This document shows, in pieces, positions 39,908 through 48,744 of a stretch of DNA of 64,000 bases (the first letter of the stretch is position 1; each line of letters begins with the position of its first letter). The notes under the pieces are model-generated. The model was not told where the DNA came from and did not search any database. It was given only the letters and a program-made list of their open reading frames with translations. A program made the translations under genes and the position numbers. Where the stretch lies: positions 3,935,001-3,999,000 of the forward strand of contig NC_008576.1 of assembly GCF_000014865.1 (NCBI RefSeq), given 5' to 3'. This DNA comes from Magnetococcus marinus MC-1. GTDB taxonomy: Bacteria > Pseudomonadota > Magnetococcia > Magnetococcales > Magnetococcaceae.

Positions 39908-40247
39908 GATCCACCTTTTGGTTGTCATGTTAAGCTTTGATATTAAACGACTGCCCCCATAGTGTGCATGACAACAAGACATTTGCCCACCCCTTTTTCA
40001 ACGCCACCAGAGATTCCTATGCCCGAAATCTCTCTGTGGTTTTTCCCTGGCGATAACCAAGCTACGGCTGGCCGCATTTTCTTAAATGCCACCTTACGCG
40101 CCCTCACCGCACGCGGTTTTGCTGGTGACGTCAACCATGCCATATTGACCTTTTGTTCTTGATAGGGTATGAAGAGCTCTTCCCTACCCGTTCGGAGGAG
40201 CCTTCGTTAGAAAGGGCTCCCGTAACATGCATGGACGATAAGATACC
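39908..40247. other. Intergenic region with metX leader
   Basis: 340 bp between the divergent kinase and metX. A 47-codon frame (40019-40162) is possible but weak. Close to metX lie two inverted repeats (40164-40189 and 40197-40220). No known SAM riboswitch consensus was recognised by eye. Confidence 0.5.
40164..40220 (+). promoter_or_regulatory. Paired inverted repeats in the metX leader
   Basis: First repeat: GGGTA...GAAGAGCTCTTC...TACCC, centred at about 40177. Second: GGAGCC (40197-40202) with GGCTCC (40215-40220) around an 11-12 nt loop. Together they may be an operator pair or RNA structure before metX, whose own ribosome site is poor. Confidence 0.4.
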
Positions 40248-41432
40248 ATGACACACGAGCCCCTGACCGCTTCGGTTGGCATCGTCACTCCCCAGCACGT
40301 GCGTCTGTTTGGCGCAAGTACCCCCCTGCAATTGGACGGCGGCACCTTGCTGCACAGCGTGGATGTCTCTTACGAAACCTACGGCACCCTTAATCAAGAG
40401 CGCTCCAACGCGGTTTTGATCTGCCACGCTCTCTCGGGCAACGCCCACGCCGCAGGCTACCATAGTAAGGATGACAAACGCCCTGGCTGGTGGGACCACT
40501 ATATCGGCCCCGGCAAACCCTTTGACACCAATCGCTATTTTGTCATTGCCAGCAATAATCTAGGCGGATGTGACGGCACTACCGGCCCCAGCAGTATCGA
40601 CCCGGCCACCGGCATGCCCTATGGGCTCAACTTCCCCATGATCACCATTGGCGACATTGTGCGGGTGCAACACGCCCTCGTGCGGCAGCTCGGGATTGAA
40701 CGGTTGATGGCGGTGGTGGGTGGCTCCATGGGAGGGATGCAGGCACTCCAGTGGGCGCTGGACTACCCACATATGGTGCCCGCCAGTGTCATCATTGCCG
40801 CCGCACCTCGTTTAACGGCGCAAAACATCGCCTTTAATGCGGTGGCCCGCCAAGCCATTATGGCTGACCCCCACTTTAATGGGGGCGACTACTACACCCT
40901 TCCCGGTGACCCTACCACCAAAGCCCGCCCAGAGAGCGGGCTGGCGTTAGCCCGTATGATGGCCCACATCACCTACCTCTCCGAGCAAGGTCTGCATGAA
41001 CGCTTTGGCCGCCGCTTGCAGGATCGTGATGCGCTATCTTATGGTTTTGAGACAGATTTTGCGGTAGAGAGCTACCTTAGCTATCAAGGCTCCTCTTTCG
41101 TCAAACGGTTTGATGCCAACTCCTACCTCTACATCACCAAAGCGATGGACTATTTTGACCCCTTCCCCGACGCCGAGACCACGGTGCAGCGTCTTACCGG
41201 GGTGGAGAGCCACTTTTTGGTCATGAGTTTTGATACCGACTGGCGCTTTGACACCAGCCGCTCCAAGGAGCTGGTGCGCATTCTGCACCGCAGCCTCAAG
41301 GATTGCACCTTTCAGGAGTTCTCTTCGCCCGCCGGGCACGATGCCTTTTTGCTACCCCACCCCAGCTATGAAAAATCGTTAGGTTCCTTCTTGCTGCGCA
41401 CTTGGCAGAGCATAACCGGAGGCCAAGCATGA
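40248..41432 (+). CDS. metX: Homoserine O-acyltransferase MetX
   Basis: 394 residues, alpha/beta hydrolase fold. Motifs: HALSGNAHAAGY, NNLGGCDGTTGPSS, the nucleophile elbow GGSMGGMQAL and the catalytic His in SPAGHDAFLLPH; Asp lies near MSFDTDWRFD. It activates homoserine in methionine synthesis. Whether acetyl or succinyl is transferred cannot be decided by eye, since MetX proteins of both types exist. It overlaps metW by ATGA. Expression may be controlled through the inverted repeats in its leader. Confidence 0.93.
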   Translation: MTHEPLTASVGIVTPQHVRLFGASTPLQLDGGTLLHSVDVSYETYGTLNQERSNAVLICHALSGNAHAAGYHSKDDKRPGWWDHYIGPGKPFDTNRYFVIASNNLGGCDGTTGPSSIDPATGMPYGLNFPMITIGDIVRVQHALVRQLGIERLMAVVGGSMGGMQALQWALDYPHMVPASVIIAAAPRLTAQNIAFNAVARQAIMADPHFNGGDYYTLPGDPTTKARPESGLALARMMAHITYLSEQGLHERFGRRLQDRDALSYGFETDFAVESYLSYQGSSFVKRFDANSYLYITKAMDYFDPFPDAETTVQRLTGVESHFLVMSFDTDWRFDTSRSKELVRILHRSLKDCTFQEFSSPAGHDAFLLPHPSYEKSLGSFLLRTWQSITGGQA

Positions 41433-42061
41433 TCTCCTTGCGTGTTGACCAGAGCATCATTGCCTCCCTCATTGAACCGGGCAGCCGGGTGTTGGATTTA
41501 GGTTGTGGTGACGGGCTGTTGATGCAGCACCTTATCCATCAAAAACAGTGTAAGGGGATTGGGGTCGAGATTTCACCAGAAGGGGTGCAAAGCTGCATTG
41601 CCCATGGTGTTCCTGTTTACCAAGGGGATATGGATCAGGGGCTCTCGGACCACTTTGACGCCACTTTCGATTATGTTTTGCTCTCACACACACTACAGGC
41701 GATTCACCGTCCTGCCTTTGTCTTGGAAGAGATGCTGCGGGTAGGACGGCGGGGCATTGTCTCCTTTCCCAACTTTGGACATTGGCGTTTTCGCTGGCAG
41801 TTGCTTATCAGTGGTCGCGTGCCCCAACGCGGGGTACTGCCCTACATGTGGTACGATACCCCCAATATACGCATGTGTACGTTGCTGGATTTTCGGGATC
41901 TCTGCCATGAGTTGGACATCCGCATTGTGCAGCAGATTCCACTGGCCGCCAGCGGTGATGTCAAAGGCGGCCTGCCATTACGGGCTTCCAACGTGCCATG
42001 GATGCAATTCATGGCCAACTGGCTCTCCCCTATGGCAGTATTTTTGTTGGAAAAGGAGTGA
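41429..42061 (+). CDS. metW: Methionine biosynthesis protein MetW
   Basis: 210 residues, SAM-methyltransferase-like fold: RVLDLGCGDGLLMQHL, the middle DYVLLSHTLQAIHRP, and the MetW signature GRRGIVSFPNFGHWRFR. MetW forms a functional unit with MetX and is needed for full homoserine acyltransferase activity in several proteobacteria. ATG 41429 overlaps the metX stop (ATGA) and has CGGAGG 7 nt upstream. Length typical. Confidence 0.94.
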   Translation: MISLRVDQSIIASLIEPGSRVLDLGCGDGLLMQHLIHQKQCKGIGVEISPEGVQSCIAHGVPVYQGDMDQGLSDHFDATFDYVLLSHTLQAIHRPAFVLEEMLRVGRRGIVSFPNFGHWRFRWQLLISGRVPQRGVLPYMWYDTPNIRMCTLLDFRDLCHELDIRIVQQIPLAASGDVKGGLPLRASNVPWMQFMANWLSPMAVFLLEKE

Positions 42062-42064
42062 TGC

Positions 42065-42619
42065 ATGGCCAGCCACCCCCGCGACGTTACCCCCGCACCC
42101 TTGATTACCGAAGCGAAGATTCAACGCCGCGTGCAAGCACTGGCTAAGGAGATTATCGCCCGCATGGGGCAAGAGCCGGTGATGGTGGCGTTGCTCAAGG
42201 GCTCATTTTTGTTTGCGGCCGATCTGCTGCGGGAGATGGGCCGCCAAGGGGCCAAACCCAAGCTGGATTTTTTGGCGGTTTCATCCTATGGTAGCGGCAC
42301 CCAATCCACAGGTCAGGTACAGGTTCAGCTTGCCATTAAGGAGCCCTTGCAGGGCCGCGATGTGCTGTTGGTTGATGATATTTTAGATACCGGCAATACC
42401 TTTGCCCACGTCATTGAGTTGCTCAAGGCGCAGGGTGCGCAACAGGTATTAACCTGCACGCTGCTTAACAAGCAGGCCCGCCGCCAGCAACCTGTCGTGG
42501 CCGATTTTATTGGCTTTGAGGTACCCGATGCCTTTGTGGTGGGGTATGGTATTGATTGGGACAACCATTTTCGTGAGCTCCCCTATGTAGGGGTTATCCC
42601 CCCTGAAGCCTACCGCTAA
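42065..42619 (+). CDS. hpt: Hypoxanthine phosphoribosyltransferase
   Basis: 184 residues. PRPP-binding motif VLLVDDILDTGNTF and the early loop MVALLKGSFLFAADL. It salvages hypoxanthine (and guanine) to IMP/GMP. The start ATG 42065 follows AAGGAG at 6 nt and lies 3 bp after the metW stop, so it belongs to the same operon. Length 184 is typical for the family. C-terminal FVVGYGIDWDNHFRELPYVG matches the active-site end. Confidence 0.94.
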   Translation: MASHPRDVTPAPLITEAKIQRRVQALAKEIIARMGQEPVMVALLKGSFLFAADLLREMGRQGAKPKLDFLAVSSYGSGTQSTGQVQVQLAIKEPLQGRDVLLVDDILDTGNTFAHVIELLKAQGAQQVLTCTLLNKQARRQQPVVADFIGFEVPDAFVVGYGIDWDNHFRELPYVGVIPPEAYR

Positions 42620-42645
42620 CCCCACCCAGCAACGGACCCCATCCT

Positions 42646-43398
42646 ATGTGCAGCGCTAAAATCATCCCTTTTCCCGCATCTGTCGTCGCGACCCACGGTC
42701 GGTCGCAACAACAACCGCCCTTCCCCTGTAGCGCCCTGCTGTTTGATTTGGATGGCACCCTGGTGCATACCGGTCCCGATCTGGCGGGAGCCATGAACCA
42801 TGTTCTGCAAAGCCGGGGGCTGGCCACCTTGGACCCCATAGAGGTCCAACATCTCGTCGGCAATGGTGCTCGTTCGCTGCTGGCCCGGGGCTTTTGGGGC
42901 AGGGGTGCCGAAGCCCCTGAAGGGGATAGCGATTTTGAGGCCGCCGTACAGCAATTTTTAGCCTATTATGCCCACCATATTGCCGACCACTCCCACCCCT
43001 ACCCAGGCGTGATGGAGGGGTTGCAACGCTTGCAAGAGGCGGGTTTTTTTATGGCGGTAGTGACCAACAAACCGGAATTTCTAGCCCACAAGCTGCTAGC
43101 AGAGCTCAACATGGCGCACTTTTTTAAAGTGGTGGTGGGGGGAGATACACTACCCACCCGCAAGCCCGCACCAGAGATGCTCTACCACGCCACCGTGCAC
43201 ATGGCCAGCGCCATTAACGAGGCGGTGATGGTTGGGGATTCGGACAACGATATTTTGGCCGCTCAGCGTGCAAACATACCGGTGATTGCGGTCAACTATG
43301 GTTACAACCAGCATGATGCCTTAGCGGCCCTGCACCCTGACGTTTTGGTGGATTGTTTTGGGGCTATTGAAGGGCTGGTGGTACGCGAGCAGGCTTAG
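42646..43398 (+). CDS. gph: HAD-family phosphoglycolate phosphatase
   Basis: 250 residues. HAD motifs: FDLDGTLVHTGPDL with the nucleophile Asp, VVTNKPE (motif II Thr), KPAPEM (Lys) and VGDSDNDILAA (acidic pair). Cap helices fit the Gph subgroup, which removes 2-phosphoglycolate. There is an N-terminal extension of about 28 residues (MCSAKIIPFPASVV) before the usual start, so the real start may be later; no strong ribosome site is seen. Follows hpt by 26 bp. Confidence 0.85.
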   Translation: MCSAKIIPFPASVVATHGRSQQQPPFPCSALLFDLDGTLVHTGPDLAGAMNHVLQSRGLATLDPIEVQHLVGNGARSLLARGFWGRGAEAPEGDSDFEAAVQQFLAYYAHHIADHSHPYPGVMEGLQRLQEAGFFMAVVTNKPEFLAHKLLAELNMAHFFKVVVGGDTLPTRKPAPEMLYHATVHMASAINEAVMVGDSDNDILAAQRANIPVIAVNYGYNQHDALAALHPDVLVDCFGAIEGLVVREQA

Positions 43399-43754
43399 TT
43401 TAGCGGCCAATGGGGCCACCACGCTGGCCACGCCCTTACCAGAGGGGGATTGCGACGTGCTCTGGTACCGGGTTGCTCGCCCTGCTTTTGCTGAGCTCGC
43501 CTTACCCTCTTCAGGCAAGTGGGGATAATCGTCGGCAAACAAGCCCGATTAAAATCAAAAAATGCCCAACCAACTCTTACCGCTTGGGCATTATTTTTGA
43601 CAGTCTTTCAAAGCTTTACCGCATTGAGACAGCGTGCTTGCTCACGCTGGGCTGACACATGGGCTAAGAACCACGTAGAAGAAACAAAAAAAGCCTTTAT
43701 AATCCCGGTCGAACCCTCATCGACCCCGACTGACGAAAGAGCAAAGGACAGAGC
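43399..43754. other. Intergenic region before hisG with terminator
   Basis: 356 bp; open frames here show no domain-like sequence. A terminator hairpin (43561-43600) divides it, and the rest should hold the hisG promoter. Confidence 0.6.
43561..43600 (+). terminator. Intrinsic terminator downstream of gph
   Basis: AATGCCCAA pairs perfectly with TTGGGCATT (stem 9 bp, loop 14) and is followed by ATTTTTGA. A good fit for an intrinsic terminator of the metX-gph run. Confidence 0.75.
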
Positions 43755-44636
43755 ATGTCCCAACAACTGAAACTGGGCATTCCCAAGGGCAGCCTACAGG
43801 ACTCCACCATTGAGCTGTTTAAACAGGCGGGTTGGACCATCGTCAACCGCTCCCGCAACTATTTTCCCTCCATTGATGACCCGGAGATCAAACCTGCGCT
43901 CATCAAACCCCAAGAGATGGCCCCCTACTGCGCCGACGGTACGCTGGATGTGGGACTTACCGGATATGATTGGATTCTCGAACAGGATTGTGAAGATAAG
44001 GTCCATGAGTTAGGGGTGCTTGATTATTCAAAATCCTCCAGCCACGGTTGTCGCTGGGTGGTGGCGGTATCCAATGATTCGCCGGTGCAAAAGATTGAAG
44101 ATCTGCACGGCAAGGTGGTTTCAACCGAGTTGATTAAAACCACCAAACGCCTGTTTGCCGAGCGCGGTGTGCAGGCGGACATCCGTTACTCTTGGGGGGC
44201 TACCGAGGCCAAGGTGGTGGAAGGATTGGTGGATGCGGTGGTGGAGATCACCGAAACCGGCAGCACCATCCGTGCCCACGGTCTGCGAATTATTGAGGAT
44301 CTGCTGCACACCAACACCCGCATGATCGCCAACCCAGCCGCCATGCAGGACCCCTGGAAAAGGGCCAAAATTGAGCAGCTCTATTTGATGCTTAATGCCT
44401 CTTTAAAGGCCCACCATAAATCCATGCTCAAGCTCAATGTCGCAGACATCAACCTAGATGCCGTCTGTGCGCTACTACCCAGTCTGCACGCCCCAACCGT
44501 CAATCCCCTTAAAGCCCTTGGCTGGAGTGCGGTAGAAACGGTGGTGGATCGGGATCAAATCCGGGACTTGGTGCCCAAGCTGGTGGGGGCCGGTGCGGAA
44601 GGAATTGTGGAATACGACCTTAAAAAAGTGGTATAA
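43755..44636 (+). CDS. hisG: ATP phosphoribosyltransferase, long form
   Basis: 293 residues. It catalyses the first step of histidine biosynthesis. N-terminal LKLGIPKGSLQDSTIELF, the PRPP site VVEITETGSTIRAHGLRI and a C-terminal ACT-like regulatory domain (about 215-293, LLPSLHAPTVNPL). The presence of that domain makes it the HisZ-independent long form, which is feedback-inhibited by histidine. ATG 43755 has AAAGGA about 8 nt upstream. No other his gene is near; it is an orphan hisG. Confidence 0.94.
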   Translation: MSQQLKLGIPKGSLQDSTIELFKQAGWTIVNRSRNYFPSIDDPEIKPALIKPQEMAPYCADGTLDVGLTGYDWILEQDCEDKVHELGVLDYSKSSSHGCRWVVAVSNDSPVQKIEDLHGKVVSTELIKTTKRLFAERGVQADIRYSWGATEAKVVEGLVDAVVEITETGSTIRAHGLRIIEDLLHTNTRMIANPAAMQDPWKRAKIEQLYLMLNASLKAHHKSMLKLNVADINLDAVCALLPSLHAPTVNPLKALGWSAVETVVDRDQIRDLVPKLVGAGAEGIVEYDLKKVV

Positions 44637-44640
44637 ATAG

Positions 44641-44673
44641 CCATTTGAAATATGCTAGACATGTTTCAAATGG
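44641..44673. repeat. 10-bp inverted repeat between hisG and oadG
   Basis: CCATTTGAAA and TTTCAAATGG are perfect complements around 13 bases. It lacks a T-run, so it could be an operator or weak terminator. Confidence 0.5.
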
Positions 44674-44763
44674 ATGAAACCTTGCGGTATAGATGTCACA
44701 AACCTTTAACACGGTTGTATTTTCCTATTGAAAATACACCACCTTTTGAAAGAGGCATACGGC

Positions 44764-45009
44764 ATGGATACGAGTGCGTTGCTCTCAGAAGGCTTTGGTC
44801 TACTGGTGCTAGGTATGGGCACGGTCTTTCTCTTTTTGGCCTTGCTTGTATTTATGGTGGGGCAGATGTCCCATTTGGCCCGCTGGATTGAATCCAAACA
44901 ACCTCAAGTGGTGCCGATCACACGGGCCACAGCCCCCACCGGCACCCCTGGGGAGCACACGGCGGCGATTGCTGCTGCGGTGCATCAGTATCGGGCGAAA
45001 CATCGCTGA
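44764..45009 (+). CDS. oadG: Oxaloacetate decarboxylase gamma subunit (OadG-like)
   Basis: 81 residues, one helix (GFGLLVLGMGTVFLFLALLVFMV) and a soluble Pro/Thr/Ala tail. The gamma subunit joins the alpha and beta subunits of the sodium-pumping decarboxylase and binds zinc at its C-terminus. ATG 44764 follows AGAGG. It is the first of three oad genes, G-A-B, spaced by over 100 bp. Confidence 0.82.
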   Translation: MDTSALLSEGFGLLVLGMGTVFLFLALLVFMVGQMSHLARWIESKQPQVVPITRATAPTGTPGEHTAAIAAAVHQYRAKHR

Positions 45010-45153
45010 GATCCAGCGATGACGCCATTTATTGCAGGTGCTGTTCGCTAACATGATCAGCCCTGAGCCCACTTTGGTCACTACTTAAAAGAATGGACCG
45101 ACCACGGTGGGGTTGAGAAGATTCTCACCAACCTAACGAGGATTTTGAACGCC

Positions 45154-46938
45154 ATGAAAAAGCAGCCCCTCGGTATCACCGAACTTGCCCTGCGTGACGC
45201 CCATCAGTCTCTGTTTGCCACCCGCATGCGTTTGGAGGATATGCTCCCCATCGCCCCTAAAATGGACGAGGTGGGCTTTTGGTCCATTGAGGCTTGGGGC
45301 GGCGCGACCTTTGATAGCTGCATTCGGTTTTTGGGTGAAGACCCCTGGGAACGTCTGCGTGCACTGAAAAAGGCGATGCCCAAGACCCCTTTACAGATGC
45401 TCTTCCGTGGTCAAAATATCCTTGGTTATCGTCACTATGCCGATGATGTGGTGGAAAAATTTGTGGAGCGCTGTGCGGTTAACGGTATTGATGTTTTCCG
45501 TATTTTTGACGCCATGAACGACACCCGTAATCTGGAAACCGCCATCAAGGCGACCAAAAAGGTGGGCAAGCACGCCCAAGGCACCCTTAGCTATACCATC
45601 AGCGATGTGCACACGGTGGATATGTGGGTGGATATGGCGAAAAAGCTTGAAGATATGGGTAGTGACTCCATCTGCATTAAAGATATGGCCGGTCTGCTCA
45701 AGCCCTATGTCGCCACGGAGCTGGTTACAAAGTTAAAGGCCGCCGTTAAGGTGCCCATTGCCATGCAGTGCCACGCCACCACGGGTCTCTCCACGGCGAC
45801 CATTGTTAAGGCGGCTGAAGCTGGAATCGATATGGTGGACAGCGCCACCGCCTCCATGTCCATGACCTATGGTCACTCAGCCACCGAATCGGTGGTGGCG
45901 ATCATGGAGGGGTCTGAGCGGGATACGGGGCTGGATCTGGTTAAGTTAGAAGAGATTTCTGCCTATTTCCGTGAAGTGCGTAAAAAATACGCCAAATTTG
46001 AAGGCTCTTTGAAGGGTGTGGATTCGCGCATCCTGCTGGCCCAGGTTCCTGGCGGCATGTTGACCAACATGGAAAACCAGCTTAAAGAGCAAGGGTGCGC
46101 CGACAAGTTGGACGCCGTGCTCGAAGAGATTCCCCGCGTGCGTAAGGATCTGGGCACCATCGCCCTGGTGACCCCCACCTCGCAAATTGTGGGTTCGCAG
46201 GCGGTCTTTAATGTGCTGATGGGGGAACGTTACAAAACCATCACCAAAGAGGCCCGTGGTATTTTGCGTGGTGAATATGGTGCCACCCCTGCCCCGGTGA
46301 ATAAGGAGTTGCAAGCGCGCTGCTTGGAAGCGGGCGAAGAGCCCATCACCTGCCGCCCGGCTGACCTGCTGCAACCAGAAATGGATAGCCTAACCGCCGA
46401 GCTGAAACAAAAGGCCGCTGAGTCGGGCATCACCCTGGCTAAAGATGTGATCGACGATGTGCTCACCTACGCCCTGTTCCCGGCGGTGGGTTTAAAATTT
46501 TTGGAAAACCGCAACAACCCCGCCGCCTTTGAGCCCAAGCCCTGGGAAGAGGCCGCCCCTGTTGCTGCCCCAGCAGCGGCACCCGCCACCGCCCCAACCG
46601 CGACTGAAGCCTACACCGTGGTGGTTAATGGTACCGCTTATAATGTGCAGGTTGGCCCTCAAGGTCAGGTTGCCAGTGTCGCCCCCAGCGCAGCCGCCGC
46701 ACCAGTGGCTGCCGCACCTGCTGCGGGTGGAGAACCCATTAAAGCCCCATTGGCAGGCTCTATTTCCAAAATTCATGTCTCAACGGGTCAGCACGTAAAC
46801 TCGGGTGACGTGGTTTTGATCATGGAAGCGATGAAGATGGAAACCGAGGTTCGCTCACCCCTGTCGGGCACCGTAAGCAGCATCAACTGCAAAGAGGGGA
46901 ATGTGGTCAACGTTGGGGACATTTTGATTACTCTCTAA
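45154..46938 (+). CDS. oadA: Oxaloacetate decarboxylase alpha subunit with C-terminal biotin carrier
   Basis: 594 residues. Carboxyltransferase domain starts [19 protein letters not shown] (HMGL-like); FDAMND and [15 protein letters not shown] are the pyruvate/biotin and metal sites. A conserved C-part of the carboxyltransferase (about 300-460), an Ala/Pro hinge, then the biotinyl domain with [12 protein letters not shown], the Lys being biotinylated. Transfers carboxyl from oxaloacetate to biotin; the beta subunit decarboxylates it and exports Na+. ATG 45154 is preferred over TTG 45145; GAGG lies upstream. Confidence 0.93.
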   Translation: MKKQPLGITELALRDAHQSLFATRMRLEDMLPIAPKMDEVGFWSIEAWGGATFDSCIRFLGEDPWERLRALKKAMPKTPLQMLFRGQNILGYRHYADDVVEKFVERCAVNGIDVFRIFDAMNDTRNLETAIKATKKVGKHAQGTLSYTISDVHTVDMWVDMAKKLEDMGSDSICIKDMAGLLKPYVATELVTKLKAAVKVPIAMQCHATTGLSTATIVKAAEAGIDMVDSATASMSMTYGHSATESVVAIMEGSERDTGLDLVKLEEISAYFREVRKKYAKFEGSLKGVDSRILLAQVPGGMLTNMENQLKEQGCADKLDAVLEEIPRVRKDLGTIALVTPTSQIVGSQAVFNVLMGERYKTITKEARGILRGEYGATPAPVNKELQARCLEAGEEPITCRPADLLQPEMDSLTAELKQKAAESGITLAKDVIDDVLTYALFPAVGLKFLENRNNPAAFEPKPWEEAAPVAAPAAAPATAPTATEAYTVVVNGTAYNVQVGPQGQVASVAPSAAAAPVAAAPAAGGEPIKAPLAGSISKIHVSTGQHVNSGDVVLIMEAMKMETEVRSPLSGTVSSINCKEGNVVNVGDILITL

Positions 46939-46974
46939 GCATGATCACAGGTTAGAGAACCTTGATATAGGACT

Positions 46975-46996
46975 GGGGCAACATGCCCGTTGCCCC
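46975..46996 (+). terminator. Hairpin between oadA and oadB
   Basis: GGGGCAAC and GTTGCCCC form an 8-bp perfect stem around 6 bases. A C/T-rich tail follows. Possible attenuator or processing site inside the operon. Confidence 0.45.
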
Positions 46997-47066
46997 GGCC
47001 TTTCCCCTTTTAGGTATGCTTGGTGTGGGTTGACCGGCCTCGTCGGTTCCCCCTTTGGAGGTTCCC

Positions 47067-48206
47067 ATGTATATGGACAAATTGGCCGTGTTGTGGAACA
47101 GCACCGGTCTGGCCAATATTCAGTTAGATATGTTTGTGATGCTCTGTGTGGGCGCACTGCTGCTCTATTTGGCCATTGTTAAGGGGTTTGAGCCCCTGCT
47201 GCTGATCCCCATTGGGTTTGGCTGTATTCTCAGCAACATCCCCCTGGCGGGGCTGAATGATCCCGGTGGCATGCTGCACAATGTCTATGAAATCGGCATT
47301 GGTTCGGGGGCCTTTCCGCTGTTGATCTTTTTGGGCATTGGTGCCATGACCGATTTTGGTCCGCTCATTGCGCGGCCCAGCACCATCTTGTTGGGGGCGG
47401 CGGCCCAGTTTGGCATCTTTGTGACGCTCATTGGCGCGTTGGCGATGAACGCCATCCCTGGTTTTCATTATAGCCTAGCAGACGCTGCGGCCATTGGTAT
47501 CATCGGTGGGGCGGATGGTCCGACCGCGATCTTTCTCTCCTCCCGTTTGGCACCGGACCTGATGGGGGCCATTGCGGTAGCGGCCTACTCGTACATGGCC
47601 TTGGTGCCCATGATTCAGCCCCCCATCATGAGAGCGCTCACCACCGAAGATGAGCGCAAAATTGAGATGACCCAGCTCCGCCCGGTGGGTAAAACGGAGA
47701 AAATTTTGTTCCCCATGCTGGTGCTGTTGCTGTGCGCCATGTTCCTGCCCTCGGCGGCTCCGCTGATCGGCATGTTTACCTTTGGTAATCTGCTGCGTGA
47801 ATGTGGTGTGGTGGACCGTCTCTCCAAAACCGCACAAAATGAGCTGATTAACATTGTAACCATCTTCTTAGGGCTGGCGGTTGGCACCAAACTTTCAGCG
47901 GATAAGTTCTTGAAAGTGGAAACCTTAGGGATTTTGGTTTTGGGTATGATCGCCTTTAGCATCGGTACCGCAGCGGGGGTATTGATGGGCAAGGTGATGT
48001 GCCGGATGACGAAGGGGCAGGTCAACCCCTTGATTGGTGCTGCCGGGGTTAGTGCGGTTCCTATGGCGGCGCGGGTGGTAAATAAGGTAGGATTAGAATC
48101 AAACCACCACAACTTTCTGCTGATGCACGCCATGGGTCCAAATGTGGCGGGGGTCATCGGCTCCGCTGTCGCGGCTGGCGTGTTGTTGGCTATCGTAGGC
48201 GGATAA
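47067..48206 (+). CDS. oadB: Sodium-pumping oxaloacetate decarboxylase beta subunit
   Basis: 379 residues, about 9-11 hydrophobic helices. Signatures of Oad[32 protein letters not shown], and [17 protein letters not shown] near the C-terminus. It couples decarboxylation of carboxybiotin to sodium export, so the cell probably uses a Na+ gradient. ATG 47067 has GGAGG at 5 nt. The glutaconyl- and methylmalonyl-CoA decarboxylases have similar beta subunits, but the oadA-type partner argues for oxaloacetate. Confidence 0.92.
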   Translation: MYMDKLAVLWNSTGLANIQLDMFVMLCVGALLLYLAIVKGFEPLLLIPIGFGCILSNIPLAGLNDPGGMLHNVYEIGIGSGAFPLLIFLGIGAMTDFGPLIARPSTILLGAAAQFGIFVTLIGALAMNAIPGFHYSLADAAAIGIIGGADGPTAIFLSSRLAPDLMGAIAVAAYSYMALVPMIQPPIMRALTTEDERKIEMTQLRPVGKTEKILFPMLVLLLCAMFLPSAAPLIGMFTFGNLLRECGVVDRLSKTAQNELINIVTIFLGLAVGTKLSADKFLKVETLGILVLGMIAFSIGTAAGVLMGKVMCRMTKGQVNPLIGAAGVSAVPMAARVVNKVGLESNHHNFLLMHAMGPNVAGVIGSAVAAGVLLAIVGG

Positions 48207-48234
48207 TATAAACCCTTTGTAGAGGGATGAAACT

Positions 48235-48546
48235 ATGGAACTCAAGCTTGAAGGCCGTCAAATGGACATCGGTAACGAGCTGCGTGATCGCATTACCACG
48301 CGACTCCAGACCCTGGACCAGCGTTTTGGCCCCATCACCCATGCTCGGGTGAGCATTGAGCGTAAATCGCACAATAATGAGCAGCGTGCCGAAGTGAAGA
48401 CGGTAATCAACGTGCCTGGCAACACCATCTCTTCCACCAAAGAGGCGGCGACGGTGATTCCTGCGGTTAACGAAGCTCTAGATACCCTGACCATGGAGCT
48501 ACAAACCTGGGCTGAAAAAAACAAGAAGAGCCATACGCGTCCTTAA
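48235..48546 (+). CDS. hpf: Ribosome hibernation-promoting factor (short HPF/RaiA)
   Basis: 103 residues, beta-alpha-beta-beta-beta-alpha fold: LEGRQMDIGNELRDRITTRL, HARVSIERKSHNNEQRAEVKTVINVPG. Short form, without the dimerising C-terminal domain, so it would bind the 30S channel and may need RMF for dimers. GAGGG is 8 nt upstream. It starts 29 bp after oadB and precedes a strong terminator, so it may be co-transcribed with the oad genes. Confidence 0.88.
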   Translation: MELKLEGRQMDIGNELRDRITTRLQTLDQRFGPITHARVSIERKSHNNEQRAEVKTVINVPGNTISSTKEAATVIPAVNEALDTLTMELQTWAEKNKKSHTRP

Positions 48547-48570
48547 TGTTGCCCGTTTGACCTTCACCCA

Positions 48571-48600
48571 AAAACCCCGCTAAAGGCGGGGTTTTTTTTT
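48571..48600 (+). terminator. Strong intrinsic terminator after hpf
   Basis: AAAACCCCGC, TAAAG loop, GCGGGGTTTTTTTTT. Classical GC stem and U-run. Confidence 0.95.
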
Positions 48601-48744
48601 ATTCCCTTAGCCCCGCAAAAAACAAGCGTTGGTGGAGGATTGCCTCTTGGCAGAGACGCTTCCCCAGGGAGGGACTCGTTAACAAGGATGTTCATAGGTG
48701 GGGATTTGGTATAGAATACGCGCTTTCTTCCCTGCCTTCAGGCC

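Noticed and set aside
40019-40162. 47-codon frame before metX (MPEISLWFFPGDNQATAG start)
   Set aside because: Composition is protein-like but the ribosome site is weak and it lies in a regulatory region; not enough support.
40164-40247. SAM or SAH riboswitch before metX
   Set aside because: GAGGAGC resembles part of the SAH motif, but the rest of that consensus is absent; only hairpins can be claimed.
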